Shown piece by piece: positions 26,214 to 35,610 of a DNA stretch of 64,000 nucleotides. Where the stretch lies: assembly GCA_910584005.1 (NCBI GenBank), contig CAJTXR010000001.1, positions 430,927 to 494,926 on the forward strand. Direction: 5' to 3'. The notes under the pieces are model-generated. The model was not told the origin of the DNA, did no database searches, and worked only from the letters and a program-made list of their open reading frames with translations. A program made the position numbers and the translations under genes. The first letter of the stretch is position 1; every line of letters begins with the position of its first letter. The DNA is from an uncultured Anaeroplasmataceae bacterium (GTDB lineage Bacteria > Bacillota_I > Bacilli_A > Acholeplasmatales > Anaeroplasmataceae).

Positions 26214-26511
26214 TAATAAATACCTTGACAGCATCTTTTGGAAGATAACCTACTGTCTTTTTAATCAACTTACCATCCTTAAATAAAAATAAAGCAGGTA
26301 TACTAGAAATGTTAAATGCAGAACATAATTCTTCTTCCTCATCTGAATTTACTTTACCAACAATAATATCCTCTTCTGAAGAGATTTCTTCAAGAACTGG
26401 TCCTAGCATTCTACATGGACCACACCATGGAGCCCAAAAATCCAATAATACCTTTCCTTCTTTATTGATAATTTCATTAAAATTTTGATTTGTTACTACA
26501 ACACTTGCCAT
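26203..26511 (-). CDS. trxA: Thioredoxin
   Basis: 102-residue dithiol protein with active site WCGPC (Cys30, Cys33) and cis-Pro loop SSIPALFLF. The second ATG (26511) is placed 7 nt from AGGAG and is preferred over 26517, which is too close. Acts with TrxB encoded immediately downstream; supplies electrons for ribonucleotide reductase and protein disulfide repair. Confidence 0.95.
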   Translation of the reverse strand: MASVVVTNQNFNEIINKEGKVLLDFWAPWCGPCRMLGPVLEEISSEEDIIVGKVNSDEEEELCSAFNISSIPALFLFKDGKLIKKTVGYLPKDAVKVFINEK

Positions 26512-26524
26512 ATTCATTCTCCTT

Positions 26525-27082
26525 TTATTTATATTCTTTATGTATTGTATCTAATTCGTTAATATCTAATTCTTCTAAGAAATACTTTCCCTTAAAAGTT
26601 TCTGGTTCATCCGTCAAAAGTTCAGGTTCGTTTAACTGACTGGATGCAAGAAATAATACGATTGCTGCACAATTGCTTAGATTTAAACTTCGTATTTTAT
26701 CTGTAGTAGGAATCCGGTAACAATCTACCAAATAATCCTTTAAAATATCATAAGCAATTCCCGTAGACTCTGCTCCTAAGATAAAATAGAGATCTTGTGA
26801 TTCTTTTTTAAAATCAATTGTAATGGGGCTTTTATGCCCATAGCGTGACAAAAAGTAATATTTACCATTATTTTTATTTTTGAAATCATCAAAATCCTCA
26901 TAAACTTCATACTCTAAAGCATCAAAATAATCTAAACAACTCCGTTTTAAGTGCTTTTCATCTAGCGAAAAACCTAAAGGCTTAATTAGATGTAATTTAG
27001 CATGAAATCCAACACAGCTTCGCATAATGTTTCCTGTGTTTTGAGGAATTTCTGGATGATATAACACAATATTTAATTTCAT
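26525..27082 (-). CDS. trmL: tRNA (cytidine/uridine-2'-O-)-methyltransferase
   Basis: SPOUT-fold enzyme methylating the wobble 34 ribose of tRNA-Leu isoacceptors. 185 residues: N-terminal LYHPEIPQNTGNIMRSC, LGAESTG and the C-terminal knot YRIPTTDKIRSLNLSNCAAI match TrmL. Slightly longer than E. coli TrmL (157) with an extra acidic tail (ELDINELDTIHKEYK). ATGA overlap with the HAD gene. Confidence 0.92.
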   Translation of the reverse strand: MKLNIVLYHPEIPQNTGNIMRSCVGFHAKLHLIKPLGFSLDEKHLKRSCLDYFDALEYEVYEDFDDFKNKNNGKYYFLSRYGHKSPITIDFKKESQDLYFILGAESTGIAYDILKDYLVDCYRIPTTDKIRSLNLSNCAAIVLFLASSQLNEPELLTDEPETFKGKYFLEELDINELDTIHKEYK

Positions 27083-27831
27083 ATCTTTAATATTTCCTTT
27101 ACAGCATATTGAATTCCATCTTCTAATGGATCCTTTGTAACATAAGTTGCATGGGCTTTCACTTCCATAGGTGCAGTCCCCATAACTATAGAAATATCAA
27201 CCCTATCTAGCATTTCAATATCATTAAAATTATCCCCAAAACCATAGAACTTATGGTTAGGAAATTTCTTTCTAAACACTTCAATTCCTTTGCCTTTAGA
27301 AACGCCCTTTAGAATTACATCATATCCATAAGGATTCACTTTTATAAAGTGAAGAGAAGAAAATTTTTGAATATATTCTTCAATGGAATCTAAAGCATAA
27401 ACTCCTAAAGAGTATACTGGTCCTAAAGATTGAAGTTCTACCACTTTAGGAAGTGGAATATGAAAATACGAACAGAATAATTGAAGAATATCCTCCTTTG
27501 GATTTAAAACACCATATTCATCTTTAGTCAAGACTGCTGTACATAAATCACATTGGATGAATTCTGAAATCATTTCCTTAGAGATTGGAGTTGAATCTAA
27601 TTCTTCTTCATTATAGCAAATATAAGCTCCATTATTAGTGATTGCTCCATCAAAAGGAATTAAATCATACACTTCCTTTAATTGACCTAAACAGCGACCC
27701 GTAGAAAGAATAAGAATATCCTCTTGATGTTTCAATCCTTTTAAGGTTTCTATTGCACTAGTAGGAATTTTCCCATTACAACTTAGTGTCCCATCCACAT
27801 CAAAGAAAAAGACTCTATTCAATTTGTTCAC
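27079..27831 (-). CDS. HAD-superfamily hydrolase, Cof/IIB type
   Basis: Phosphatase-like protein of 250 residues. Nucleophile and acid/base Asp11 and Asp13 in FFFDVDGTLS, Thr in ILSTGR, Lys in the middle cap region, and the C-terminal GFGDNFNDIEMLD metal site are all present. C2B cap size fits the Cof subfamily, which dephosphorylates sugar phosphates or nucleotides; substrate not predictable. Overlaps rimO by 17 bp and trmL by 4 bp. Confidence 0.88.
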   Translation of the reverse strand: MNKLNRVFFFDVDGTLSCNGKIPTSAIETLKGLKHQEDILILSTGRCLGQLKEVYDLIPFDGAITNNGAYICYNEEELDSTPISKEMISEFIQCDLCTAVLTKDEYGVLNPKEDILQLFCSYFHIPLPKVVELQSLGPVYSLGVYALDSIEEYIQKFSSLHFIKVNPYGYDVILKGVSKGKGIEVFRKKFPNHKFYGFGDNFNDIEMLDRVDISIVMGTAPMEVKAHATYVTKDPLEDGIQYAVKEILKI

Positions 27832-29122
27832 CTGTCAGAGTATATGCATCAGCATCTAATATCCGAACCTTAATTCTCTGGCCTAAAGTCAGCTCTTTCT
27901 TGGCAGCAACATAAATGCAGCCATCAATTTCATCAGGAGCAAAAGCATCACAACGAGCAACATATAGATACGATTCCTCATCATATCCAATGATAAAGGC
28001 GTCTTCTACAATGGTATTCACTTTCTTCTGTTTTTGCTGATAAGCAATCTGTTCTTGTGCTTGCATTAAACGCTCGTATCTTCTCATTTTTACATCTTCA
28101 GGAATTGTATTTGGATACTTTGTTGCGGGTGTATTCTCTTCTAAGGAAAAAGTAAACGCCCCGATATGATCAAATTGAATTTCATTGATAAATTCAATCA
28201 TATGATCTACATCCTCTTCCTCTTCAAAAGGAAAGCCAACCATTAATGTTGTTCTAAGCGTTGCTGATGGAATCTCTAAACGAATTTTTTGAAATAGTTG
28301 CTTCATCTTTTGTTTACAGCTTCTTCTATACATCGCTTTTAATATTTTATCTTCAGAATGCTGAATAGGAATATCAAAATATTTCATCATTTTTGGTTGA
28401 TTTTTTATAAAATCAATGAGTTCATCTGTTACAATTTCAGGATAGAGATATAATAAACGAATTTTAAAATCGCCTTCTATTTTAACAAGTTCCTTAAGTA
28501 AATCCACTAAAGCTAACTTATGGTATAAATCATATCCATATACTGTAGTATCCTGTGATATTAAATTAATTTCATATACTCCACTATCCACCTCTTTTTG
28601 AACTTCAGTAACAATGTCTTCAATCGTTCGGCTTTTCAACGTCCCACGAATCAGCGGAATTGCACAAAATGCACAACGATTCAAGCATCCTTCACTAATT
28701 TTAACATATCTCATATAGTCTGGAGTAGAATAAACTCGTTCTAACGGAGTATAAGACTCCTTAAAATGATAGTTTGATTTCATAACTTGATTTAGGATTC
28801 TCCCTAAGTTGCCATATTCATCAATTTGAATAAACCGGTCCACTTCTGGAAGTAAAGTAGAGATTTCTTCTTTATATCGCTGGGGTAAACATCCACATAC
28901 TACTAATTTTGCTTTCGTTTTATTTTTTATCTCAGCGAGTTCTAATATGGTATCAATTGCTTCTTTTCTTGCTGGCTCAATAAAAGCACATGTATTTAGA
29001 AGAATTAAATCCGCCTCATCTGCTTGACCAACTAATTCAATGTGATCTTTGATCACTCCTAAAATCATTTCACTATCTACTTGATTCTTCGCACAACCAA
29101 GACTTTGCATAAATACTTTCAT
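27815..29122 (-). CDS. rimO: Ribosomal protein uS12 methylthiotransferase
   Basis: Radical SAM enzyme adding a methylthio group to Asp of ribosomal protein S12. 435 residues from ATG 29122 with GGTGGT upstream; the longer frame is discarded. Three N-terminal cysteines of the second 4Fe-4S cluster (SLGCAKNQ at 7-14, NTCAF, CGCLPQR), radical SAM CLNRCAFC, and C-terminal TRAM domain (KKELTLGQRIKVRIL). RIRLLYLYPE-like and GTLKSR segments favour RimO over MiaB. Confidence 0.92.
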   Translation of the reverse strand: MKVFMQSLGCAKNQVDSEMILGVIKDHIELVGQADEADLILLNTCAFIEPARKEAIDTILELAEIKNKTKAKLVVCGCLPQRYKEEISTLLPEVDRFIQIDEYGNLGRILNQVMKSNYHFKESYTPLERVYSTPDYMRYVKISEGCLNRCAFCAIPLIRGTLKSRTIEDIVTEVQKEVDSGVYEINLISQDTTVYGYDLYHKLALVDLLKELVKIEGDFKIRLLYLYPEIVTDELIDFIKNQPKMMKYFDIPIQHSEDKILKAMYRRSCKQKMKQLFQKIRLEIPSATLRTTLMVGFPFEEEEDVDHMIEFINEIQFDHIGAFTFSLEENTPATKYPNTIPEDVKMRRYERLMQAQEQIAYQQKQKKVNTIVEDAFIIGYDEESYLYVARCDAFAPDEIDGCIYVAAKKELTLGQRIKVRILDADAYTLTGEQIE

Positions 29123-29130
29123 ACTACCAC

Positions 29131-30897
29131 CTACATCATTTGAACTACATATACTAAAGCAATGGACAATCCCATACTTAGAATCACTGTAAAAATACAG
29201 GACCAAGCTGTTTTCTTATGACGAAGAATACCAAGTAGGAATACAATTAAGGCAGGGATAAATAGAAAATAAAATTTACCTTCCAAAAATAAAGAAGTTA
29301 TCCCTTTATCTAATGAGGATAAGATAGAATCTAATCCTAAAGCGTAAGCTTCATTAGCCCCAATCAAAATATTTAGGAAACATAAAACTGTCACGCATGT
29401 ACTAATGGCTAAACAAGCATTAGACACGCCACCATAAAAACGATAAAAACGATCGATTGTCCTTGCATATTGATCTTCTTTAATGACAATCATTTCATAA
29501 TCCTTTACTTGTTTTTCTGTTAAACTTTCCTTATTCTTTCGGTAATAGGCTAATTTACATAAGCGTCTATATTTCTTTTTTGCCTGACCTTTTTTGATTA
29601 GAAAGAAAATGCCACAAAATAAAGATAAAATAGATGCCGCAACTCCCATAATAAATATCAACATGATTTTATTGAAATTCTCATTTGTAGTTACACTGAT
29701 ATCTGCACTCGGATTCGCTATTTTTAAGAAAGCTAAAGCGAATACCGCTGCCCCCATTCCCAAAACAAGTAAAGCAAATATCCCCCCTAAAACTATAAGG
29801 TGAATGATAGAAAAAACAATTGTCCAACGACCAAAAAAGGTATGATTTTTAATTGATTTTTGAAATTTGTTCACATCATAAGAACAAACTACTTCCGGAG
29901 TATACTCCTTGTATTCATCATCTGCTTTTACACCTGTATCAATGACATATGCTTTCCATATATAGGTTGAACAATAAGGAATATCAACAATGTAATCCAT
30001 AATGTCCCCTTTAACTTGTATTTTTTCTTGTTTGAAAGCATTCACAAAAGAAAGATAGGCACGATAAATATCTTGATGAGCTTTAATATAGCTATTAAAA
30101 TCATATTTAGGTAATTTTTTTATAACTTTGCGATATGCTTTTAAACTCTTATAAATTTGTTTTGCTTCGGCTCCTTTATATTTATAAGCATCAATGTGGT
30201 CAAAAAATTTTAAGTAAAAAGCCTCATCTAATACCTTCTGAATCAATTCTTGAGGAAGTTCTTCTTTTAAGGCTTCGGCAGCAAGTACAAAGGCAGATTT
30301 ATTTTTTCTTATTTGAAGTACGGTTTCTAAATCATATTTATGACCGAATCTTAATAGATAATCTTCTTTTTGTAAAAGATGAGTTAAAAATTGATAAGGA
30401 TCTTTCGTATCTGAAAGTCCTCTATAATCCATCGACAAATCTTCAATAGAATCATATTCATAATACTTAGAAATAAATTGATAAGAAAAGGAGTCCTCAT
30501 AATTTTTTTCTAAAGATTTTAAATTCAATTTAAGTTTTTCATCCTCTAATGTTGGAAGAATTGTATTGGAAAATCCCTCATCTTTAATAAATAATTGAAA
30601 TGATTCACGATGAATGTCTTTAAAAATATCTGTTAATTTAATATATTTTTTCTTTCCTACATACAAGATATGTTCTACTGTAATTTCATATATAATGCAA
30701 GTTAAAGCATTTTCCAAATAACGATTCTCATATAAAATCATAGGAATTCTTTTTTTATATGCTTTAAAATGTTTGATAAAGCGTAAAAATTTTTTCGTTT
30801 GTATTGCCTCAATTGCAAGATCAAAATTTTGGATAAAAGCATATCCTAATTGATTTAAATCTTGATATTCTTCTTCCATAAATTGAAAAGGTTTCAT
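29131..30897 (-). CDS. Large membrane protein of unknown function
   Basis: 588 residues. About 360 N-terminal residues are soluble and helical, with many basic and aromatic residues; the C-terminal part holds about six membrane helices in three pairs (roughly 375-410, 430-455, 500-525, 540-585), separated by a basic loop (KKGQAKKKYRRLCK). No catalytic motif or known family is recognised. It lies inside an operon of conserved genes, 8 bp before rimO and 13 bp after dtd, and has a good GGAAGTG site, so it is real. Could be lineage-specific. Confidence 0.75.
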   Translation of the reverse strand: MKPFQFMEEEYQDLNQLGYAFIQNFDLAIEAIQTKKFLRFIKHFKAYKKRIPMILYENRYLENALTCIIYEITVEHILYVGKKKYIKLTDIFKDIHRESFQLFIKDEGFSNTILPTLEDEKLKLNLKSLEKNYEDSFSYQFISKYYEYDSIEDLSMDYRGLSDTKDPYQFLTHLLQKEDYLLRFGHKYDLETVLQIRKNKSAFVLAAEALKEELPQELIQKVLDEAFYLKFFDHIDAYKYKGAEAKQIYKSLKAYRKVIKKLPKYDFNSYIKAHQDIYRAYLSFVNAFKQEKIQVKGDIMDYIVDIPYCSTYIWKAYVIDTGVKADDEYKEYTPEVVCSYDVNKFQKSIKNHTFFGRWTIVFSIIHLIVLGGIFALLVLGMGAAVFALAFLKIANPSADISVTTNENFNKIMLIFIMGVAASILSLFCGIFFLIKKGQAKKKYRRLCKLAYYRKNKESLTEKQVKDYEMIVIKEDQYARTIDRFYRFYGGVSNACLAISTCVTVLCFLNILIGANEAYALGLDSILSSLDKGITSLFLEGKFYFLFIPALIVFLLGILRHKKTAWSCIFTVILSMGLSIALVYVVQMM

Positions 30898-30910
30898 TTC
30901 ATCACTTCCT

Positions 30911-31360
30911 TTACATTAGTTCTTTACTATCTAAAAGTATGGTTGTAGGTCCAACATTTGTAAAATTAATTTTCATATCCGCACCAAACACTCCCGTTTC
31001 AACAACGATAGAATAAGTTCTAAGTTCTTCTACAAAAGCTAAAAACAATTCATTTGCAGCGTCATATGACATCGCAAGAGTAAAGCTAGGTCTATTCCCT
31101 TTTTTTGCATCCGCATATAAAGTAAATTGTGAGATTGCAAGGATACTTCCCCCAACCTCTACTATGCTCTTATTTAGTTTACCCTGTTCATCTTCAAAAA
31201 TGCGAAGTCCAATCACCTTTTTTGCCAAATGTTTAATTTCTTCTATTGTATCCGTGTGGGTGAACCCTACCAACAGCATATATCCAAAATCAATATGCCC
31301 TGTAATTTCTTGGTTCACTAGGCATTGGGCATGTTCTGCTCTTTGCACAAGAATTCTCAT
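30911..31360 (-). CDS. dtd: D-aminoacyl-tRNA deacylase
   Basis: Removes D-amino acids (and glycine from tRNA-Ala) mischarged on tRNA. 149 residues; MRILVQRAEHA start, SQFTLYAD active-site strand and the Gly-cisPro loop TNVGPTTILLD, in which the family usually has DGPVT. Directly follows relA with a 4 bp overlap, the usual neighbourhood in Bacillota. Confidence 0.94.
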   Translation of the reverse strand: MRILVQRAEHAQCLVNQEITGHIDFGYMLLVGFTHTDTIEEIKHLAKKVIGLRIFEDEQGKLNKSIVEVGGSILAISQFTLYADAKKGNRPSFTLAMSYDAANELFLAFVEELRTYSIVVETGVFGADMKINFTNVGPTTILLDSKELM

Positions 31361-33528
31361 AAATTTTCTCTTTCTATGTTGTGAATAAATTTTATTTTTT
31401 TCATATTTACAATCATCTTTTCTAAATCAATTAAACTTGGAGTTAAAACTTTAAGTTTAATAATTGTTTCCAAATTAGAATTATTATTTGCATTTATAGA
31501 TAAAATTGATAATCCATTTGCGGATACAACATTCATAATTTCTAGTAAAACATTGTTATTGGTAACAGAGGTAATTTTAATACTTACAGGATACTTCCGA
31601 TTTGGATTCGTTGCCCAAGCTAAAGGAATTAGTCGCTCTTTTGCAAAGCTAGTCGCATTTTTACATTGACAATGGTGTACAACGATTCCGTATCCCTTCG
31701 TAACATAGCCCATAATTGGATCCCCAGGAATTGGGTTACAACAACTTCCTAACTTCAATTGTGGATTCTTAAGCCCCTCTACAACAACTCCAGTTTCTGA
31801 ATTAGTCGTTAAAATTCTTTGAGAACGTTCCATCTGCTTTGCTAGGCTTTCTTCTTGGCTTCTAGATTCTCCCATATATTTTTTAACAACCGTTTTAACA
31901 GATAAATTCCCTTTCCCGAGTTCTAAATATAAATCCTCTAGGGTATATATATTATTTTTTGAAAAATTTACATTGACGAAATCATCATTTAATTCATTAG
32001 AAATCTTATTTAAACGAAATTCTTCATCGGCAATTGCTTTACCATTCGAAATTAGAACATCTCTATTCTGTTTATTTAAAAAACTTTTGATTTTATGCCT
32101 TGCATGACTAGTTTTGGCAATCCGCAACCAGTTTTCTGAAGGACCAAATGAATTTTTATTTGTTTTTATGGAAATAATATCGCCATTTTTTAGTTCATAA
32201 TCTAAAGGAACAATTCGGTTATTTACCATAGCTCCTACGGTTTTATTTCCTATATTGGTATGAATTTTATAGGCAAAGTCTAATGGAGTAGCCCCAATAG
32301 GTAAAGCAATAACTTCCCCTGTTGGTGTATACACATAAACGTTTGTCGTTAAAATTTCTTCTTTTATTGTATCAACAAAATCCTTGGCCTCACTATTTTT
32401 ATCTTCTTCTGAATATTTTAATAAATCTGCATACCATTTCAGTTTAGAAGCAATTTCAAATTGCTCTTTTTCCCTTGAATACTCTACGTTTTCTTTATAG
32501 GCCCAATGGGCAGCAATACCTAACTCAGCAACACGGTCCATTTCTTCCGTTCGGATCTGAACTTCAAATATGAGTCCATCATTGCTGATAACTGTAGTAT
32601 GTAAAGACTGATAAAGATTGGGCTTAGGCACTGCAATATAATCCTTAAAACGCTTAGGAACTGGAGTGTAATGAGCATGAATGATTCCTAGTACCTGATA
32701 GCATTCTCCAACTGTATTTACAATGATACGGATTGCTAGAATATCATATATATCCTCAAAGGATTTATTTTGATTCATCATTTTTTTATAAATACTATAT
32801 GTGTTTTTGATTCTTCCCTTAATTTCTAAATGAGAAATTCGTTCTGGAGTTAAATATGCCTTAATTTCCTCTATTGTATGATCAATACTACTGATTCGCA
32901 CAGAGGAATTATTCTTTACTTGAGAAACGATTTTTGCATACCAAATTGGTTCCACATATTTTAAAGCCGTATCTTCTAGTTCTGCTTTAATTTTAAACAT
33001 ACCTAGTTTATGAGCCAAAGGAGCATAGATTTCTAAGGTTTCCTTTGCAATCCGAGTTTGTTTTTCTTCTGGTAAAGCTCCAAGCGTCCGAATATTGTGT
33101 AGGCGGTCAGCCAATTTTACAATAATCACTCGAATATCTTTTGCCATAGCCAAAAGCATATGTTGATGATTTTCGGCCTGTTTTTGTTCTAAGGACGCAA
33201 ACTTCATTTGCGTAAGTTTTGTAACTCCATCCACAATAGAAGCAATGTCTTCACCGAATTGGATAGCAACATCCTCTTTTGTTTCAGGTGTATCCTCAAC
33301 AATATCATGTAATAATCCTGCACAAATGGTCGCAGGTCCTGCATGAAGTTCAGCCAAAATAATCGCTACACAAAGAGGATGGATGATATAAGCCTCTCCA
33401 CTTTTTCGATATTGACCATTATGAAGTTTTTCCGCTAAAACATAAGCATCCTTCATCAACTGTTGGTCCTTATCTGAATGAATATATTGACTTGTTATCT
33501 CATATAAATTTCCATATTCAATACTCAA
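31357..33528 (-). CDS. relA: Bifunctional (p)ppGpp synthetase/hydrolase
   Basis: Rel enzyme controlling the stringent response. 723 residues with full domain order: HD hydrolase (HDIVEDT at 74-80), synthetase (FKDYIAVPKPNLYQSLHT), TGS (VYVYTPTGEVIALPIGATPLD), helical, Cys-containing region with SCCNPIPGD, and C-terminal ACT. Retained HD residues indicate that both activities are kept. The frame begins at a TTG (33528) with only a weak GGAT site, which may limit translation. Lies between apt and dtd. Confidence 0.93.
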   Translation of the reverse strand: MSIEYGNLYEITSQYIHSDKDQQLMKDAYVLAEKLHNGQYRKSGEAYIIHPLCVAIILAELHAGPATICAGLLHDIVEDTPETKEDVAIQFGEDIASIVDGVTKLTQMKFASLEQKQAENHQHMLLAMAKDIRVIIVKLADRLHNIRTLGALPEEKQTRIAKETLEIYAPLAHKLGMFKIKAELEDTALKYVEPIWYAKIVSQVKNNSSVRISSIDHTIEEIKAYLTPERISHLEIKGRIKNTYSIYKKMMNQNKSFEDIYDILAIRIIVNTVGECYQVLGIIHAHYTPVPKRFKDYIAVPKPNLYQSLHTTVISNDGLIFEVQIRTEEMDRVAELGIAAHWAYKENVEYSREKEQFEIASKLKWYADLLKYSEEDKNSEAKDFVDTIKEEILTTNVYVYTPTGEVIALPIGATPLDFAYKIHTNIGNKTVGAMVNNRIVPLDYELKNGDIISIKTNKNSFGPSENWLRIAKTSHARHKIKSFLNKQNRDVLISNGKAIADEEFRLNKISNELNDDFVNVNFSKNNIYTLEDLYLELGKGNLSVKTVVKKYMGESRSQEESLAKQMERSQRILTTNSETGVVVEGLKNPQLKLGSCCNPIPGDPIMGYVTKGYGIVVHHCQCKNATSFAKERLIPLAWATNPNRKYPVSIKITSVTNNNVLLEIMNVVSANGLSILSINANNNSNLETIIKLKVLTPSLIDLEKMIVNMKKIKFIHNIERENL

Positions 33529-33563
33529 TCTACATCCACTCCATCTATAAAATAAATCTTTTC

Positions 33564-34085
33564 TTATTCTCCCTCATATTCCATTAAAGATAATACATCG
33601 TATCCCTTTAATGCTTCTTTTCCTTTTAAATCAACGAGTTCAATTAAACAGGCAATTCCCACTACAGTAGCTCCTAACTTTTCACATAAATGAATAGTTG
33701 CTTTAACGGTACCACCTGTAGCCAAAAGATCATCTATAATAACCACTTTATCCCCTTTTTTTAAGGCATCTGCATGAATACATAGGGTGTTAGAACCATA
33801 TTCTAAATCGTATGCTTCTTCTATTGTTTTTCTAGGAAGCTTACCCGGTTTACGAATTGGAGCAAAACCAATACCTAAATTCGTGGCTACAGGACAGCCA
33901 AAAATAAATCCCCGTGCTTCTGGTCCTACAATCATTGTTGCTCCCTTATTTTTTGCAAATTCTGTAATTTGATCTACAGAATATTTATAAGCGGCTCCAT
34001 TGCCCATCAAAGGCGTAATATCTCTAAAAATAATCCCTTCTTTTGGATAATTTTCTATACTTGCTACATACTCTTTTAAATTCAT
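33564..34085 (-). CDS. apt: Adenine phosphoribosyltransferase
   Basis: Salvages adenine to AMP with PRPP. 173 residues; PRPP-binding VVIIDDLLATGGT at about 120-132, GPEARGFIFG and the RKPGKLPR loop are diagnostic. Good GGAGG site. First gene of the apt-relA-dtd-... operon, with an extended -10 promoter just upstream. Confidence 0.95.
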   Translation of the reverse strand: MNLKEYVASIENYPKEGIIFRDITPLMGNGAAYKYSVDQITEFAKNKGATMIVGPEARGFIFGCPVATNLGIGFAPIRKPGKLPRKTIEEAYDLEYGSNTLCIHADALKKGDKVVIIDDLLATGGTVKATIHLCEKLGATVVGIACLIELVDLKGKEALKGYDVLSLMEYEGE

Positions 34086-34113
34086 ATTTAAAAACCTCCA
34101 CTACATATATTGT

Positions 34114-34122
34114 ATTATATCA
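34114..34122 (-). promoter_or_regulatory. Extended -10 promoter of the apt-relA operon
   Basis: Minus-strand TGATATAAT, a perfect extended -10, about 30 bp before the apt start; -35 weak. It lies in the 64 bp divergent gap with the SpoVB-like gene. Confidence 0.6.
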
Positions 34123-34149
34123 TAAATTTATAAAAAAGAGGTTGATGAA

Positions 34150-35610
34150 ATGAAAAAAAAATTAACAAATATTGAAGTTATCTTACTCATAGGGGTTATC
34201 ATTAAGATTTTGGGTTTAATATATAAAATTTTATTAACACGTATTCTCACGATAGAAGGAATGCGAATTATGTCTTTAATCTTTCCAACCCTCAGTCTTG
34301 TTTTATGTATTTCTAGCTTATCCATATCTACTGTTGTCAATCAAAATGTTGCCGCAAGACTCAATTCATCTAAAACCATTTTACGTTCAGCATTTAACAT
34401 TACCTTTATTTCATCATCTATCACCTCTATTCTCCTTCTTTTTTCTTTTCCAATTTATAAAATTATCTATCAGACCAGTTTCGTTTATTATCCTCTATTA
34501 ATCTGTATTCCTTTAATTTATTTATCAAATACTTCTGGTTTATTAAAAGGATATTTAGAAGCTAATAATAATTTTAAGATCACTTATATCTCTAATTTTT
34601 TTGAACAAATCGCTAAATTCATCCTAACTTTTATTCTGCTTTTCATATTTTCAAAACAAAGTTTAGAATTTAAAATTATTCTCTGTTTTGTAGCACTTAT
34701 GTTTTCTGAGGTCATTTCATTTAGTTACATCTTGCTTAAAGTAAAAAGAAAAAGAAAATTTAGGAGTATGATTGTCCCTACAAATGGATATGAAAAAAAC
34801 ATATTAAAACAGGCAATGCCATTAACATTTGAACAATTAGTTATGACAATTACTGGCTATCTAGAACCTCTTTTCTTTTATTATTCCATAGGAAAAACTG
34901 GAGTGGATTTATATTCTGCAACTTTATACTATACTAAAGTAACCTCCTATGCCATCCCTCTACTAATTTTTGCTCATTTTGGTGTTGTGAGTATTGCTAA
35001 ATTCACATTCCCCAAGATTACTAAGAATCAAAATAATAAAACAAATTTAAGAACAATACTAAATAAAGCATTTTTTTTATGCATCATTATTGCCACTTTT
35101 AATTTAGTTATCTCTTCATTTTATGCTAAAGAAACTTTATATTTTATGTATAAAGATTCCTCAGCTTATACAATTGTTCAAGGATTAGCTATATTTTATT
35201 TCTTATCATACTTTAATCCATTATTTGTTGTTACTCTTCAAGCATTTAAAAAAGAAAAAAGGCTTTTAATCACCTCTATTATAACTTCAGGGATTACATT
35301 AAGCCTTATTGTTATTCTAACTTATTTTTATTCTTATTCTGGGTTCCTCTATAGTATAATTATAGGAAATTTACTTCGTTTCATTTTACTCTTTTTTCAA
35401 ACCCAAAGCCTCATTCATTTTAAACCAAATTTCAAAAAGGCGATTCCTATTGCCCTTGTGTTATTTGGATATTATTTAATGAATTTTTATTTCCGCAGTT
35501 TATCTCTTTTAATTCTTTCAACACTAATTTGTGGCCTGCTAACATTTCTTCTTTATTTTTATTTCTTTGGTAATAAAGCAAAATATTCTTATGTAGTGAA
35601 GCATAAATAA
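34150..35610 (+). CDS. SpoVB-like lipid/polysaccharide flippase (MOP superfamily)
   Basis: 486-residue membrane protein with about 14 helices. IIKILGLIYKILLTRILTIEGM at the start is the SpoVB/YtgP/MurJ-like signature, and the second half shows a typical repeat (ILKQAMPLTFEQLVMTITGY). Family members export lipid-linked saccharides, including the lipid II flippase role of MurJ/Amj-type proteins, or act in spore cortex formation (SpoVB). Which one applies cannot be told. Very lysine- and isoleucine-rich. Its last 164 bp overlap the YetF-like gene on the opposite strand. Confidence 0.8.
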   Translation: MKKKLTNIEVILLIGVIIKILGLIYKILLTRILTIEGMRIMSLIFPTLSLVLCISSLSISTVVNQNVAARLNSSKTILRSAFNITFISSSITSILLLFSFPIYKIIYQTSFVYYPLLICIPLIYLSNTSGLLKGYLEANNNFKITYISNFFEQIAKFILTFILLFIFSKQSLEFKIILCFVALMFSEVISFSYILLKVKRKRKFRSMIVPTNGYEKNILKQAMPLTFEQLVMTITGYLEPLFFYYSIGKTGVDLYSATLYYTKVTSYAIPLLIFAHFGVVSIAKFTFPKITKNQNNKTNLRTILNKAFFLCIIIATFNLVISSFYAKETLYFMYKDSSAYTIVQGLAIFYFLSYFNPLFVVTLQAFKKEKRLLITSIITSGITLSLIVILTYFYSYSGFLYSIIIGNLLRFILLFFQTQSLIHFKPNFKKAIPIALVLFGYYLMNFYFRSLSLLILSTLICGLLTFLLYFYFFGNKAKYSYVVKHK

